From: Chamaelirium japonicum
Taxonomy: Eukaryota > Streptophyta > Magnoliopsida > Liliales > Melanthiaceae
Direction: 5' to 3'
DNA: 64,000 nucleotides
Assembly (NCBI GenBank): GCA_947650365.1
Contig: OX393555.1
Span: forward strand, 85,317,995 to 85,381,994
Every line of letters begins with the position of its first letter. Positions within the stretch are counted from its first letter, which is position 1. The translations under genes were made by a program, and so were the position numbers. The notes under the pieces were generated by a model. That model was given only the letters and a program-made list of their open reading frames with translations. It made no database searches and was not told where the DNA came from. This document shows positions 37,023-48,594 of the stretch, piece after piece.

Positions 37023-39689
37023 ATATGTCGAGCCCAGCCGACCAGTCATAAAAAAACGGAGAGAGAAACAAAGACATAAGAGAGTGAAGAGAATAGAGAG
37101 ATAAATGAAGATCGAAGAGAGAAGAAGTCCCGCTCCAGTCCATTGGCCATGGGTATAGGTGTGAAGTAAGAAGGAATCTAAATTCAAAAACTCTACTTTT
37201 GTCTCTATTTCTCTCTCTGTTTTCTTTTGACTGGTTGGCTAGGCTCGATATATTCATGCTGATAACATATTGTGAGATGGGAGAAAGAGAGAAGTAAACG
37301 GAGAGATAAACAAAGAAAGAAGAGAGAAGAAGTCATGCTCTCTCTTGTTTAAAGTAATTTTCTATCTCTTTTCTATCAATACTTATTTATTTTATTCTAT
37401 ACTATATGATAAAGAAAGAGAAATAAAGACAACAGGGAGAGAAACAGGGAAAGAAACAAAAGATAACGTGTTATGAGATGGGAGAAAGAGAGAACCGTCA
37501 AATGTGTACTACCCTAAAGGGGTGGTATATTATTTATAGGGTAAGTGTTGTAAGATGGGAGAAAGAGAGAGCCATCAAATGTGCCATCAAATATTATTTA
37601 TAGGGTAAGCTTACTTAGGGCCTAAGCAATCTATGAGAAACACTAATCCATGGGCGAAGAGAGTAAAAAATGAAGAGATTTAATTATATTATTGAGAAGT
37701 AGAGTTTTGGAATTTATATTCCTTCTTAATTAAACTAGACATGTTATAAGCATGAACATATCGAGCCCAGCCGACCAGTCATAAGAAAATGAAGAGAGAA
37801 ACGAAAATAGACATGGAGTTTTGGAATTTAGATTCCATCTTACTTTACACCTATATCCGTGGCCAATGGATTAGAGCATGACTTCTTCTCTCTTCATTTA
37901 TCTCTCCGTTCTCTTCTCTTTTCTTCTCTCTCTTCTGTCTTCGTTTCTCTCTTCATTTTCTTGTGACTGGTCGGCTGGGCTAGACATGTTCGTGCATATA
38001 ACATGTTATGATATAGGAGAAAATGAGAGCTGTCAAACATGCCCCACCCTAATATGGTCTTGTATTATTTATAGGGTACGCTTACTTAAGGCCTAAGCAA
38101 TTTATGGGAAACCCTAATCCATAGGAGAAGAGAAAAAAGAACAGCGATATATAATTATATTTTTGAGAAATAGAGTTTTGGAATTCATATTCCTTCTAAC
38201 TTCAAACCTATACCCATGGCCAATGGATTGGAGCAGGACTTCTTATCTCTTCGTTTACCTCTCTGTTCTTTTCTCTTTTTTTCTCTCTCTTCTGTCTTTG
38301 TTTCTCTGTTCATTTTCTTGAGACTGGTCGGTTGTGCTCGACATGTTCGTGTAGATAACTTGTTATGAAATGGGAAAAAGAGCTGTCAAACGTGCCCCAC
38401 CATAAAGGGGTCGTATAAATATTGAGAAGTGGAGTTTTGGAATTTAGATTCCTTCTTACTTCAAGCCTATACCCGTGGGCAATATACTAGAGCAGGACTT
38501 CTTCTCTCTTCTATCTTTGTTTATCTCTCAATTCTCTTATCTCTCCTTTTCTGTCTTCTGTCTTCATTTCTCTTTCCGTTTTCTTGCGACTGGTCGGCTG
38601 GACTCGACATGTTCGTATTGATAACGTGTTATGAGATAAGATAAAGAGAAAGTCGTCAAACGTGCCCTACCCTAAAGGGGTCATATATTATTTATAGGGT
38701 AATCTTACTTAGGGCCTAACCAATCTATGGGAAACCCTAATCCATGTGAGAAGAGATAAGAAAATAGAGAGATTTAATTATATTATCGAGAAGTGTAGTT
38801 TTAAACTTTAGATTTATTTTTACTTCACACATATACCATAGCGAATGGACTGAAGTAGGACTTTTTCTCTCTTCTCTTTGGTTATCTCTCTGTTCTATTC
38901 TCACTTGTCATAACATATTATTAGCACGAACATATCGAGCCCAACCGACCAGTCATAAGAAAATGGAGGGAGAAACAAAGACAGAAGTGAGAGAAGAAGA
39001 GAGAAGAGAACAGAGAGATAAACGAAGAGAGAAGAAAGAAGATTTTCTGCTCTAGTCCATTAGCCACAGGTATAAGTGTTAAGTAAGAATGAATCTAAAT
39101 TCCAAAACTCCATAGAAGAGATTGAAGAAGAGAGAAGAGAACGGAGAGATAAATAAAGTGAGAAGAAAGAAAAAGTCATGTTCTAATCTATTGGCCACGG
39201 CTACAAGTGTGCAGTCAGAAGGAATCTAAAATCCAAAACTCCATTTCTATCTTTGTTTCTCTCTCTGTTTTCTTGTGACTGGTCGGTTGGGCTCGATATT
39301 TTCGTATTGATAACGTGTTCTGAGATGGGAGAAAGGGAGAGCCGTCAAACATGCTTCTCCCTAAAGGGGTCGTATATTGTTTATAAGAAAAGCTTAATTA
39401 GGGCCAAAGCAATCTATGGGAAATCCAAATCCATGGGAGAGATCCGATGGTGGACATCCATCCTTCTTACTGCACACCTAAACCTATGGCCAATGGACTT
39501 GAGCATGACTTTTTTTCTTTTCTTTTTTCTCTTTTCTCTCTTCGTTTATCTCTTTGTTCTCTTCTTTCTTCTTCTCTCTCTGCTGACTTTGTTTCTCTCT
39601 CTGTTTTCTTGTGACTGGTCGACTGGGCATAATATGTTCGTGCTGATAACGTGTTGTAAGATGGGAGAAAAAAAGAGAAAAGAATGGAG

Positions 39690-42375
39690 AAATAAACAAA
39701 GAGAGACGAGAGAAGAAGTCTTACTCAATTCTATTGGCCACGAGTATAGGTGTAACGTAAGAAGGATGACTGTCCATCGTCGGATCTCTCCCATGGATTA
39801 GGATTTCCTATAGATTGCTTAGGCCCTAAGTAAGCTTATCAGCATGAACATATCAAGCCCAGTCGACCAGTCACAAGAAAATAGAGAGAGAAACAAAGAC
39901 AGAAGTGGAGTTTAGGAATTTAGATTACTTCTTACTTCACACCTATACCCGTGGCCAATAAAATGGAGTAGGACTTCTTCTCTCTTCTCTCTTCATTTAT
40001 CTCTTCGTTCTGTTCTCTCTTCTTATCTCTTTTCTATGGAAATTTGGAATTTAGATTCCTTCTTACTTTACAGCTATACCCATGGCTAATGGACTGGAGC
40101 AGGACTTCTTCTCTCTTCTCTCTTCGTTTATCTCTCTGTTATATTCTCTCTCCCTATCATCATTTCTCTCTCCGTTTTCTTATTACTGGTCAGTTGGTCT
40201 CAACATATTCTTATTGATAATGTGTTATGAGAAAAGAGAAGAGAACGAAGAGATAAATGAAGAGAGAAGAGAGACGAAGTCCAGTTCTAGTCCATTCGCC
40301 ATAGGTATAGGTGTGAAGTAAGAAGGAATCTAAATTCTAAAACTCCACTTCTTAATAATATAATTAAATCTCTCTGTTCTCTTTTCTCTTCTTCTATGGA
40401 TTAGGGTTTCCCATAGATTGCATAGGATCTAAGTAAGCTTACCCTATAAATAATATACGACCTTTTTAGGGTGCGACACGTTTGATGGCTCTCTCTTTCT
40501 CCCTTCTCACAACACTTTATCAACATGAATATGTCGAGCCCAGCTGACCAATCGCAAGAAAACAGTGAGAGAAATAAAGACAGAAGTAGAGTTTGGGAAT
40601 TTAGATTCCTTCTTACTTCACACCTATACCTGTGGCCAATGGACTAGAGCAGGACATCTTCTCTCCTCTCCCTTTATTTATCTCTTCGTTCTTTTCTCGC
40701 TTCTTATCTCTCTTCTGTCTTCGTTAAACTCCACTTCTTCTCTTTATAAACGGATAGAGAAATGAAGATAAAAGAGAAAGAAGAATAGAGAAGAGAACAG
40801 AGAGATAAATATAGAGAGAAGAGAGAAGAAGTCCTGCTCCAGTCCATTGGCCATTGGTATAGGTGTGAAGCTCTCTCTTCTCTCTTTATTTATCTCTCCG
40901 TTCTCTTCTTGCTTCTTATGTCTCTTCTGTCTTCGTTAGACTCCTCTTCTTCTCTCAATAAACGGACAGAGAAATATAGACAGAAGTGAGAGAAGAAGAG
41001 AAAAGGAACGGAAAGATAAACAAAAAGAGAAGATCGAGAGAAAAAGTCCTACTCCAGTCTATTCGTCACGGGTATAGGTGTGAAGTAAGATGGAATCTAA
41101 ATTCCAAAACTCCACTTCTATCTTTGTTTCTCTTTTTGTTTTCTTATGACTGGTCAGGTGGGCTCGATATGTTCGTGCTGATAACATGTTATTAGATGGG
41201 AGAGAGGAAGAGTCATAAAATGTGCCCCACCCTAAAGGGTTCATATATTATTTATAGGGTAAGGTTACTTAGGTCCTAAGCAATCTATGGAAAACCCTAA
41301 TCCATGGGAGAAGAGAGATGAGAATAGAGAGATTCAATTATATTATTTGGAAGTGGTGTTTTGGAATTTAAATTCCATCTTACTTCACACCTTTACCCAA
41401 GGCGAATGGACTAGAGCAGTACTTCTTCTATATTCTTTCTTCGTTTATCTCTTCATTCTTTTCTCTCTTCTTCTCTTTTCTTACAACTCGTTATCAGCAT
41501 GAATATATCGAGCCCAGCTGACCAGTCATAAGAAACCGGAGAGAGAAACAAAGACAGAAGAGAGAGAAGAAGAGAGAAGAGAATAGAGAGATAAATAATT
41601 TAAATAATATATTTAAATAATTTAGTTAAATTCTAAATAGTGGTCCGCTGGACTCGACAGGTTCATGCTGATAACATGTTGTGAGAAAAAAGAAGAAGAA
41701 AGAAGAGAATGGAGAGACAATCGAAGAAAGAAGAGAGAAGAAGTCTTGCTCTAGTACATTATCCCTGGGTATAGGTGTTAAGTAAGAAGGAATCTAAATT
41801 ACAAAACTCCACTTCTCAAAAATATAATTAAATCTCTCTGTTCTCTTCTCGCTTCTCCCATGGATTAGGGTATCTCTTAATATTTGAATTTAGGGCCTAA
41901 GCAATTCGGGTGTACCACTTCTTACTATCGAGCCCAACCGACCAGTCGTATCTTTCTCTTCTGTCTTCGTTTATCTCTTCGTTCTATTCTCTCTTCTTCT
42001 CTCTCTTCTGTGGAGTTTTGGAATTTAGATTACTTCTTACTTCATACCTGTATCCATAACGAATGGATTGGAGAAATACTTCTTTTCTCTTCTCTTCGGA
42101 GAGATGAGAGAAAAGAAAAAAGAAAAGAACAGAGAAATAAATGAAGAGAGAAGAGAGAAGTCCTACTCTAGTCCATTGACCACGGGTATAAGTGTGAAGT
42201 AAGAAGGAATCTAAATTCCAAAACTCCTCTTCTGTCTTCGTTTCTCTCTCCATTTTTTTGTGACTAGTCAGCTGGGCTAAATATTATCGTGCTGATGACA
42301 TGTTATGAGATGGGAGAAAGAGAGAGCCATTAAATGTGCCCTACTCTAAAGGGGTCATATATTATTTATAGAATA
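39690..42375 (+). repeat. Segmental duplication B, copy 2
   Basis: Counterpart of 12,600-16,850 about 27 kb away. It has a deletion of the TATA-to-U5 part of the first LTR fragment (near 39,840). It also lacks the roughly 1.5 kb that copy 1 holds between 14,840 and 16,345. It ends close to the array's right border. Confidence 0.55.
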
Positions 42376-42450
42376 AGTGTTGTGAGATGAGAGAAAGAGA
42401 GAGCCGTCAAATGTGCCCTACCTTAAAGTGGTCGTTTATATTATAGCTCG

Positions 42451-44386
42451 TGTGTCCTTAGCATGGATTTTTTGTATTAACATTAATAAAGATGACTTTG
42501 GTTATTGCTTTAATTAGAATCTACTCTGGTATATGATAATACTCATATAATAAAAGGACCCTAGGGAACACAGTAGGCCACTGAGGTGCATGGAGGATCT
42601 ATGCTAGACCCAGTGGATCGGTTCTGTGTAAACCTAGAACTAGTTCACAGCTTAGGTGATGCCAGTCGCTTCACCGAGAACAAGCTATTAGCAGGTAGAG
42701 GATGTGGTGAAGTCTCCACCACGGGAACGTGGGATTCCCATTCACCTGACCAAGCACGATGATCGTGTTGAACAGGAACCAAGACGGTGCATAGTTAAGT
42801 GATTCAGACACTGGTGCATAAACCATCTTACTACTATAAATAATCTGTCCTTAACCCTGAGGGACCATGTTCACTAGGCCAACCAGTTGTGTGGTGCTTT
42901 GATGTGCCAACGTGTGTGGACCTTCCATAGTCCAATACCACGGTACGTTGGGTTACCCTGCTGGTGCTTGAGTGACATGTAATCCCTACAGGTTATCCGA
43001 CGTCCAGTGATGGATGGGTACGTTTTGATAAGTCAATCTGTCCACACTGTTAACCTAGGCCTGGTGGTTGTCAGTATGATTGATGATGTTCCGGATGCTA
43101 GGCATAGCACCGAAAGGTGTGTGGTGTTATAGATGACAAGTCATCAAACCCTAGTCAGATGATCGATCTGGATCTGACGGTGCTCCCCACCGCCCGAGTC
43201 GTATCATAGCACCAGTAATAGGAGGGACTAAGGATTATCGGAGTATAGTAGAGAACAGGGTTACGAGGGAGTAACATAAGTTTAGGATCGCCAGAGTTCA
43301 ACTCGCGTCACACTCTGGGTGGCTACGCGGGTTAATCGGATTAGGGCTGATTAACGGAACTTTCGATGTATCACCGGAACAGTTAATCAGGGATCCGGTT
43401 GGAGCTAGAGATCCCGAACCCTAAAGGTTCCACCCTGTCGTTGCGTATAGGAATTGTTCGCCGACCTAGTTGGATACGTTGGATGCAAAGTAGCACGATG
43501 GAGCACAAGCCCGGAGCCTAAGAACCTAATTCACATGTATTACGGACCGTAGGGGTATTTTGGTAAATACTGAAATATGGTTTAGAACACATTGAATATG
43601 ATTCTTAGAATGAGTGGAATAATTCCAGGAGCTCATAGGCGCTGACGGAACTCGATTCCGAGTAGCGCACCTCACTCAGTCTCTATTTCAGTTTTCCACT
43701 TTTCGTGAAGGGCGTTTTCGTCTAGGCTTCACGATAGACATTGGAAATCCCTAAAAACAAGCCCCCCTTATCCTAATCCTATTAGGGCCGGCTTTAGCTT
43801 CCTTGAAGCCATAGGAGACCGGCTCTATAAGTAGAATAGGAAGAGGGAGGGCCGGCCCTATGCTCCCTCTCCTCCCAAAAATCCGAACCCCCCTCCTTTG
43901 CTCCTCCTTTATGGATTCGGCCAAGGAAAAGAGAGGAAGAAGAAGGGAGAAGAAAGAAAAAGGAAGGAGAAGAAAGAAAGGAGAAAAAGGAGGAGAAAAT
44001 CTCATGGCTTACCATCGTCTTCACAACGGATTCCTTCGTCGGCTCGTAATCCCTGCACTCAGAGACGGGATTTCGAGGATTCTTCAATTTGCAAAGGAAA
44101 GGTGCTATCCGACAGTTTCCCTTGCGATTCAAGTACGGTTCTTCATCGTTCCGTCAACTCCGGATCATAGATCCAAAAGGTATGATAATTCTAAACACCT
44201 AACTAGATGCATGCATGTCTTCCGTAGATCGTAGTATGCCTCTAGGGTGTCCGCACATATGCTAAGATCATAGATTTGTATGTAGATTATTTTGTAGAAT
44301 TAATTGTAATGAAACATACACCGTGTGATCTTCGGATTTTTCTTTTGATTCCACTGTGACTCTGATAAACGGATCCAATTCCAACA
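42451..44386 (+). repeat. 5' LTR of the copia element
   Basis: It begins TGTGTCCTTAG at the array border and ends CCAACA two bases before the primer site. The left edge is the first point unlike the array, and a start at 42,453 is equally possible. The right edge is fixed by the primer site. With no 3' LTR in the window, neither edge nor age can be checked. Several open frames of up to 124 codons inside it are not credible genes, being overlapping and in LTR sequence. Confidence 0.7.
43826..43833 (+). promoter_or_regulatory. Probable TATA box of the copia LTR
   Basis: TATAAGTA lies in GGCTCTATAAGTAGAATAGG, about 550 bp before the LTR end, a usual place for a U3/R boundary in a long LTR. Confidence 0.45.
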
Positions 44387-44388
44387 AT

Positions 44389-44400
44389 TGGTATCAGAGC
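44389..44400 (+). other. Primer binding site, initiator tRNA-Met
   Basis: TGGTATCAGAGC is complementary to the 3' end of plant initiator tRNA-Met, the standard primer of plant copia elements. It lies two bases after the LTR end. It is a different priming mode from the array family next door. Confidence 0.9.
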
Positions 44401-46181
44401 ATGCTTTGGTGTATGTTTCATGCATGAATTCATGAAAACATTATGTGAATATATGATGGCATATGTTTTCGTTGGGGTTCGGTATAGATCATGCATATGG
44501 ATTATGCTATGTATCGTCTTTTTGCAGGTCCCATACTGAATAGTAATCTGTAATTGCATGCATCCGGGGGTCTGACCCCGGATTTAATTTTTGCATTGAT
44601 TATTATTGTGCTTGTGGATTTTAAGGCTCTAGATGGGCAAGGGTGGGGGCTAACCACCCTCAGTTCCCTGGCCATGTTTCTAGGATTGTTTTCTCTTCTT
44701 TCTAGCGAAATTGTACATGAACGAGTACTTGCTCGGAGCGTGTTAGTTTTTAAGTCACAGAAAGAACGAGATGATGCTACATCCACGGTTCGGGTAAGTG
44801 GTACCATAGCGTGCAAAGACCCAGTGAAAGCGTACGTGCACGTTGGCAATGATCAGGATCATCGTCAGAGATCATGCAGAACGGAAGAGCAGGATATCTT
44901 GGCTGTGCTATTCAGGTTCAAGGGTCGGACCCTTGACTTGATTCAGTTTGGATGCTTTTTCTATTGTTTCTCTTTACTTAGTGTTTAGAGAACCCCGATG
45001 ATAATATGATTATGTATCTTGCTTGTGAGTTTGTTTAGAGATAATTAACTAATGTCTCCATAAGAATATAATAACCCTAGTGGGATGCCCTTTCCCCATG
45101 TGGTCCTAGCGACCAAGTTAGGTTAGGATTTCACTGTGTGATACCCGTTTCTAGATGACGTTTGATGGTAGTATGAACTCATCACGATTTGGTTATGCCA
45201 CCATTAGGTTGAGGTCCGGCAGAGGTTGTCGGATATCCATATTTGGCCAGCATCGAAACCTATAATGAGATAAGGTCTACTATGACATCAGGCATCAAAT
45301 TATGAACGAGGCGTCATTGTAGTGGGAGTCCTTTCCATGTTGACCTTAGGCTAGGCTCCAGATCTTACGATTATGGGCAAACTAGTAAAGTATCGGGATC
45401 CTTGGAATCTATGTAATGTGATCCTTGCAAGAAAGGCGAAAGCTGAGTATTCAAGGTAGGGACTATGATATTTTCCGAGGATACTAATGCTTTGTGGGAA
45501 GGTTTGTAATCCTAGTGGGAGCACGGTAGACCAAGGTCTAAGTTTAGGAGGTCGTGACCTTTCTAGATATGCATAAAACCTCATAAAGAAGGGATGTGTA
45601 AAAGGTTCCCTCCAAAAGGGAGCCCCTGGCCTCCATAATCAACCAGCTAAGGGTCTGGGTAGGAGGTACGTAGTTCGATATTCCCACCGGGTGAGAGTAG
45701 TGTTTCCTTCCATACTGATTCGCCTAGTAGTTTCCTATGGGATATGGAGGATGCCGGTGGCAGTGGGTGATGATTTTTTTCTGCACCGCGGGAGCCTATG
45801 AACCTCCCTGCCGATACCACCTAGATTTGTGGTAAGCATCCAAAAGTTTGTGTGAAGCCTCCGTTACTACGCACGCGGGTCACATAAAGCTGGCCAAAAG
45901 GAAACTGGGAGGTCTTTCAGTTTACCATGGGTAATTCTGATGAAGACTGGGTCGTAAAAACCCTATTGGCAGAAACGGTTCATGCTCTCACCGAGATGCT
46001 GTCTCTAATTCAAGGCCGATAGTCTCAGTGCTCGAGCCCAGGGAATTTAGATTCCTGGATGTCTCCACTTGAGGTAGTGAAGACATAGCGGCTGGAGTAA
46101 ACATTATCTATTTCTAAATTCTATGAAATAGATTATAGTAAACCCTAATTTTGCTTTGAACCATTATTTACAGAAATCATA
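44401..46181 (+). other. Untranslated leader of the copia element
   Basis: About 1.8 kb between primer site and first gag homology. It has stops in all frames and no recognisable domain. A 144-codon frame at 44,554-44,988 has no protein family resemblance I can see and is not called a gene. Long leaders of this kind hold packaging and translation signals in related elements, but none is identified here. Confidence 0.6.
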
Positions 46182-46870
46182 ACCAAGCTTGACCCCCTTG
46201 CCTCCATACTTAATGATAATAAACTTACGGGACCAAACTACGATGACTGGAAGCATAACCTGATGCTCGTCCTAAGGGTTGGCAAACACACAATTGCCCT
46301 AATACCCCTCAACCGGCCATATCGGGACCAAGTGCAACTGAGGCTCAGTTGAAGGAATGGAAAGACTGGCTAGATGCTGATGAGATGTGCAAGTGCTATA
46401 TAGTGGCATCCTTGCAGACCATCCTTCAGAAGCAAGTCGAAGACATGGCCTTTACTTCAGACATGATGCTCTACTTAAAGGAAATGTTCGAGGGTCGTAG
46501 TCGTGTAACTCGTTACCTGACCATCAAGAAATTAGTGTCCACGAAGATGGCAGAGGGGACTTTAGTTTTGGATCATATGCTGAAATTGTTTAGCTATGTG
46601 AACGAGCTTTGTTCCTTCGATGTCATCTTAGATGCAGAGATCCAGACCGACATTTTCCTCGCGTCTCTGTCAGGAGCGTTTGAGGGCTTCGTTACCAACT
46701 TCAACCTTAATCGGTTGGAGATGTCTAACGTAGAGCTCCTAGCGACGCTCCAGGCGGCAGAAGACGGGATGAAGGCAGGAGCCCAATCCCTGAACGTAGA
46801 GTAGAATTCTTCTCTAAAAGCCAAAGGCAAGTTTTAGAAAAGAAAGTCTAAGAAGCCCGTGAAGATGGGT
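46182..46870 (+). pseudogene. gag: copia gag (broken)
   Basis: The N-terminal part reads LTGPNYDDWKHNL, the typical start of copia gag proteins, in one frame from 46,182. A frameshift around 46,290-46,340 moves the rest (ADEMCKCYIVASL, LKEMFEG, SYVNEL, MSNVELLATL) into another frame that ends with TAG at 46,802-46,804. No clear start codon is left before the first homology. Intact copia Gag forms the virus-like particle that packages the element RNA. Here only about 190 codons of matrix/capsid-type sequence (UBN2-like) are recognisable, in two frames. Confidence 0.8.
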
Positions 46871-48049
46871 CAGGTGCAGTTGCAGGTTCCTAAGCAGAAT
46901 GGTCCGGCGAAGCCCAAAGGAAATTTTTTTCCGATGCGGTAAGAAGGGGCACTGGAAGGATGACTGCCGCACGGCTCCCAAGAAGGCTGAGACAGGTATA
47001 TCTCAAATCCACATAGTGGAATCCCTTGTAGCATCCAGTTGTTCTCCAGTTTCATGGATTGTGGATTCTGGTTCCACTAACCATGCTTGCAATAATTTGC
47101 AGGGGTTCAAGGAGACAAGAAAACTGGGTAATGGGGAGATGATCCTAAGCATGGAAACTGAGGACGTGGCAGAGACTGAAGCAGTTAGAGATATCGTCTT
47201 ACAGTTCCTTGATGGAAGAAGTTTATTACTTAGAGACATACTTTATGTACCGTCCTTGAGATGAAACTTAATTTATATTTCCTTATTGAATAATAAAGGT
47301 TTTTTAGTTTTATTTGATGCTTTCGGTGTGTCAATTAAATTGAATGGTTCCTTTGTTTGTAAGGGAAAGATACAGAATGGTCTCTATATAATTAACTCCA
47401 ATCATAAGCAGGATAACATAAATGAAGCTTGTGTGGTTAATTCATCAAAAAGGAAAAATCCCTTAGATAATCCAATACTCCTTTGGCATCTAAGGCTTGA
47501 ACACATAGCCTCAGATAGGATTTAAAGGTTGGTTAAGGTAGGACTCTTAAGTCCAGATGTTTCAAAAAGCCTACCGATATGTGAGTCTTGCCTGGAAGGC
47601 AAGATGACTAAAAGATCTTTCCGAGCCAAAGGTAGCAGATCTAAAGAGGTATTAGAGTTGGTGCACACTGATGTATATGGGCCCATAATTGTCCATGCTA
47701 TAGGAGGCTTCGAGTATTTTATCACCTTCACGGATGATCACTCGAGGTTTGGATATATATACCTAATGCGGCGGAAGTCTGAATCCTTTGATGAGTTCAA
47801 GGAGTTCAGAGCTGAAGTAGAAAAGCAGACGGGTAAAAGTATCAAGTCTCTTCGATCGGATCGAGGAGGCGAATATCTATCGGATGAATTTATTAGGTAC
47901 CTACGTGAGCATGGGATTGTATCCCAGTTGACTGCACCGGCGACACCATAACAAAACGATATATCTGAGAGGAGAAACCAAACTTTGTTAGACATGGTTC
48001 AGACTATGATGAGTTATGCAACATTGCCACCTAGTTTTTGGGGATATAC
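46871..48049 (+). pseudogene. pol: copia nucleocapsid-protease-integrase (broken pol 5' half)
   Basis: A zinc-knuckle remnant RCGKKGHWKDDC has phenylalanine where the first cysteine is expected, beside a T-run at about 46,922-46,929 where the frame shifts. Protease follows with WIVDSGSTNHAC (47,058-47,093), the aspartic-protease active-site region. A GAG-pre-integrase stretch comes next (LLWHLRLEH, about 47,480-47,506). Then the integrase zinc-binding remnant CESCLEGKMTKRSF and catalytic core with HTDVYGP, FTDDHSR, LRSDRGGEY and ERRNQTLLDMV are seen. In-frame stops lie at 47,262-47,264 (TGA), 47,523-47,525 (TAA) and 47,949-47,951 (TAA). The sequence ends at SFWGY. No reverse transcriptase follows. 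Confidence 0.85.
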
Positions 48050-48087
48050 CTGTGGGTGCAAATTTTGGCAAGAAATCTGCAAACAGC

Positions 48088-48345
48088 GGGACCCACCGGC
48101 CCTGCCCGATGGGCTCCCGAAGACTACAGTGGGACCCACCGACCCTGCCCGATGGGCCCCCGAAGACTACAGCGGGACCCACCGGCCCTGCCCAATGGGC
48201 CCCCAAAGACTACAGCGGGACCCACCGGCCCTGCCTGGTAGGCCTCCGAAGACTACAGCGGGACCCACCGGCCCTGCCTGGTGGGCCCCCGAAGACTATC
48301 ACGGGACCCACCGGCCCTGCCTGGTGGACCTAAGAGCCTGTGGAA
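48088..48345 (+). repeat. 43-bp GC-rich minisatellite
   Basis: Five 43-bp units (48,088-48,302) start GGGACCCACCGGCCCTGCC and end GAAGACTACAGC. A truncated sixth follows, and a decayed one lies near 48,366. The unit is far richer in GC than everything to the left. Open frames across it (up to 169 codons) come from the repeat and not from a gene. It starts about 38 bp after copia homology ends and probably belongs to a second element's U3 or to host DNA. Confidence 0.85.
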
Positions 48346-48594
48346 TCCCCCAAGAGACGGTAGCGGGGCCCACCAGCTTTACCTGGAGGATCCCCAGATC
48401 CGACAGCAGAAAACCGCCATTTACCCAGGAGTTCCTCCCTAGAAATTCTATAAATAGCAGAACCTTCGAATGTAAATGGATCCGAAATTTCTGATTTCCA
48501 CTCTACTGAGATCTGATTTTCAGAATCCAGAGCTCTGGAATTTCTCAGCTTCCCATCTTCCACTTCTCTTTGATCTTCTTCTCTCCTTCGAAGA
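48346..48594 (+). promoter_or_regulatory. TATA-containing promoter/LTR-like segment split by the CACTA insertion
   Basis: After the minisatellite comes CCTAGAAATTC and a TATA box TATAAATA at 48,449-48,456, then about 138 bp rich in CT (TTCCACTTCTCTTTGATC) up to the CACTA end. Repeats upstream of a TATA box followed by a CT-rich leader suggest the U3/R part of another LTR, or a gene promoter. The continuation is beyond the window because the transposon intervenes. Confidence 0.4.

Larger units (their letters stand above)
1..42430. repeat. Giant mixed-orientation array of a small LTR-retroelement family
   Basis: The whole stretch is made of one family of modules on both strands. Read in plus sense, a unit runs: GACCCCTTTAGGGTGGGGCAC; a CT-rich piece ending in CACAACA; the core CGTTATCAGCACGA; AACATGTCGAGCCCAGC; a GA-rich tract; GGGTATAGGTGTGAAGTAAG; the quasi-palindrome GGAATCTAAATTCC; and AAAACTCCACTTCT. 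I count about 90-100 copies of the core by eye, in both orientations and usually 250-400 bp apart. Some units carry extra upstream sequence with a TATA box and U3, and some carry AT-rich internal sequence. No open frame longer than about 180 codons exists, and the longer ones are Lys/Arg/Glu or Ser/Leu/Phe-rich translations of the purine or pyrimidine tracts. I see no host gene. LTR-retroelement ancestry rests on the TATA, CA end, primer-binding-like core and polypurine tract. The mode of amplification is inference. Confidence 0.85.
42451..48049 (+). mobile_element. Decayed, 3'-truncated Ty1-copia retrotransposon
   Basis: It has a 5' LTR (42,451-44,386), a tRNA-iMet primer site (44,389-44,400), a long untranslated leader (44,401 to about 46,180), gag (about 46,182-46,870), and nucleocapsid, protease and integrase (46,899-48,049). 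Protease-before-integrase order with a GAG-pre-integrase motif is the Ty1-copia layout. A 1.9-kb LTR plus a leader of about 1.8 kb recalls the Angela/BARE type. That lineage call is inference. Homology to integrase stops after SFWGY at about 48,049. Reverse transcriptase, RNase H, purine tract and 3' LTR are missing, replaced by unrelated GC-rich minisatellite DNA. The coding part carries several stops and at least two frameshifts, so the copy is dead. Confidence 0.85.

Noticed and set aside
1-42430. Many 60-180-codon frames rich in Lys/Arg/Glu or Ser/Leu/Phe
   Set aside because: They arise from GA- or CT-rich tracts of the repeat, appear in several frames and strands at once, and break at random points. 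None shows a domain.
1-42430. CRISPR-like or regularly spaced repeat array
   Set aside because: Spacing is irregular, both orientations are mixed, and the spacers are themselves repeat modules in plant DNA.
44389-44400. Grouping the copia element with the array family as its autonomous partner
   Set aside because: The LTR sequences, LTR length and primer sites (tRNA-iMet 3' end against a tRNA-Ile-like internal site) differ completely.
43751-44988. Open frames of 77-144 codons in the copia LTR and leader
   Set aside because: They overlap on opposite strands, have no recognisable motif, and lie in LTR and leader sequence.
47985-48494. 169-codon frame continuing from integrase into Pro/Thr-rich repeats
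   Set aside because: The extension is the translation of the 43-bp minisatellite. Three overlapping frames are open there because of composition.
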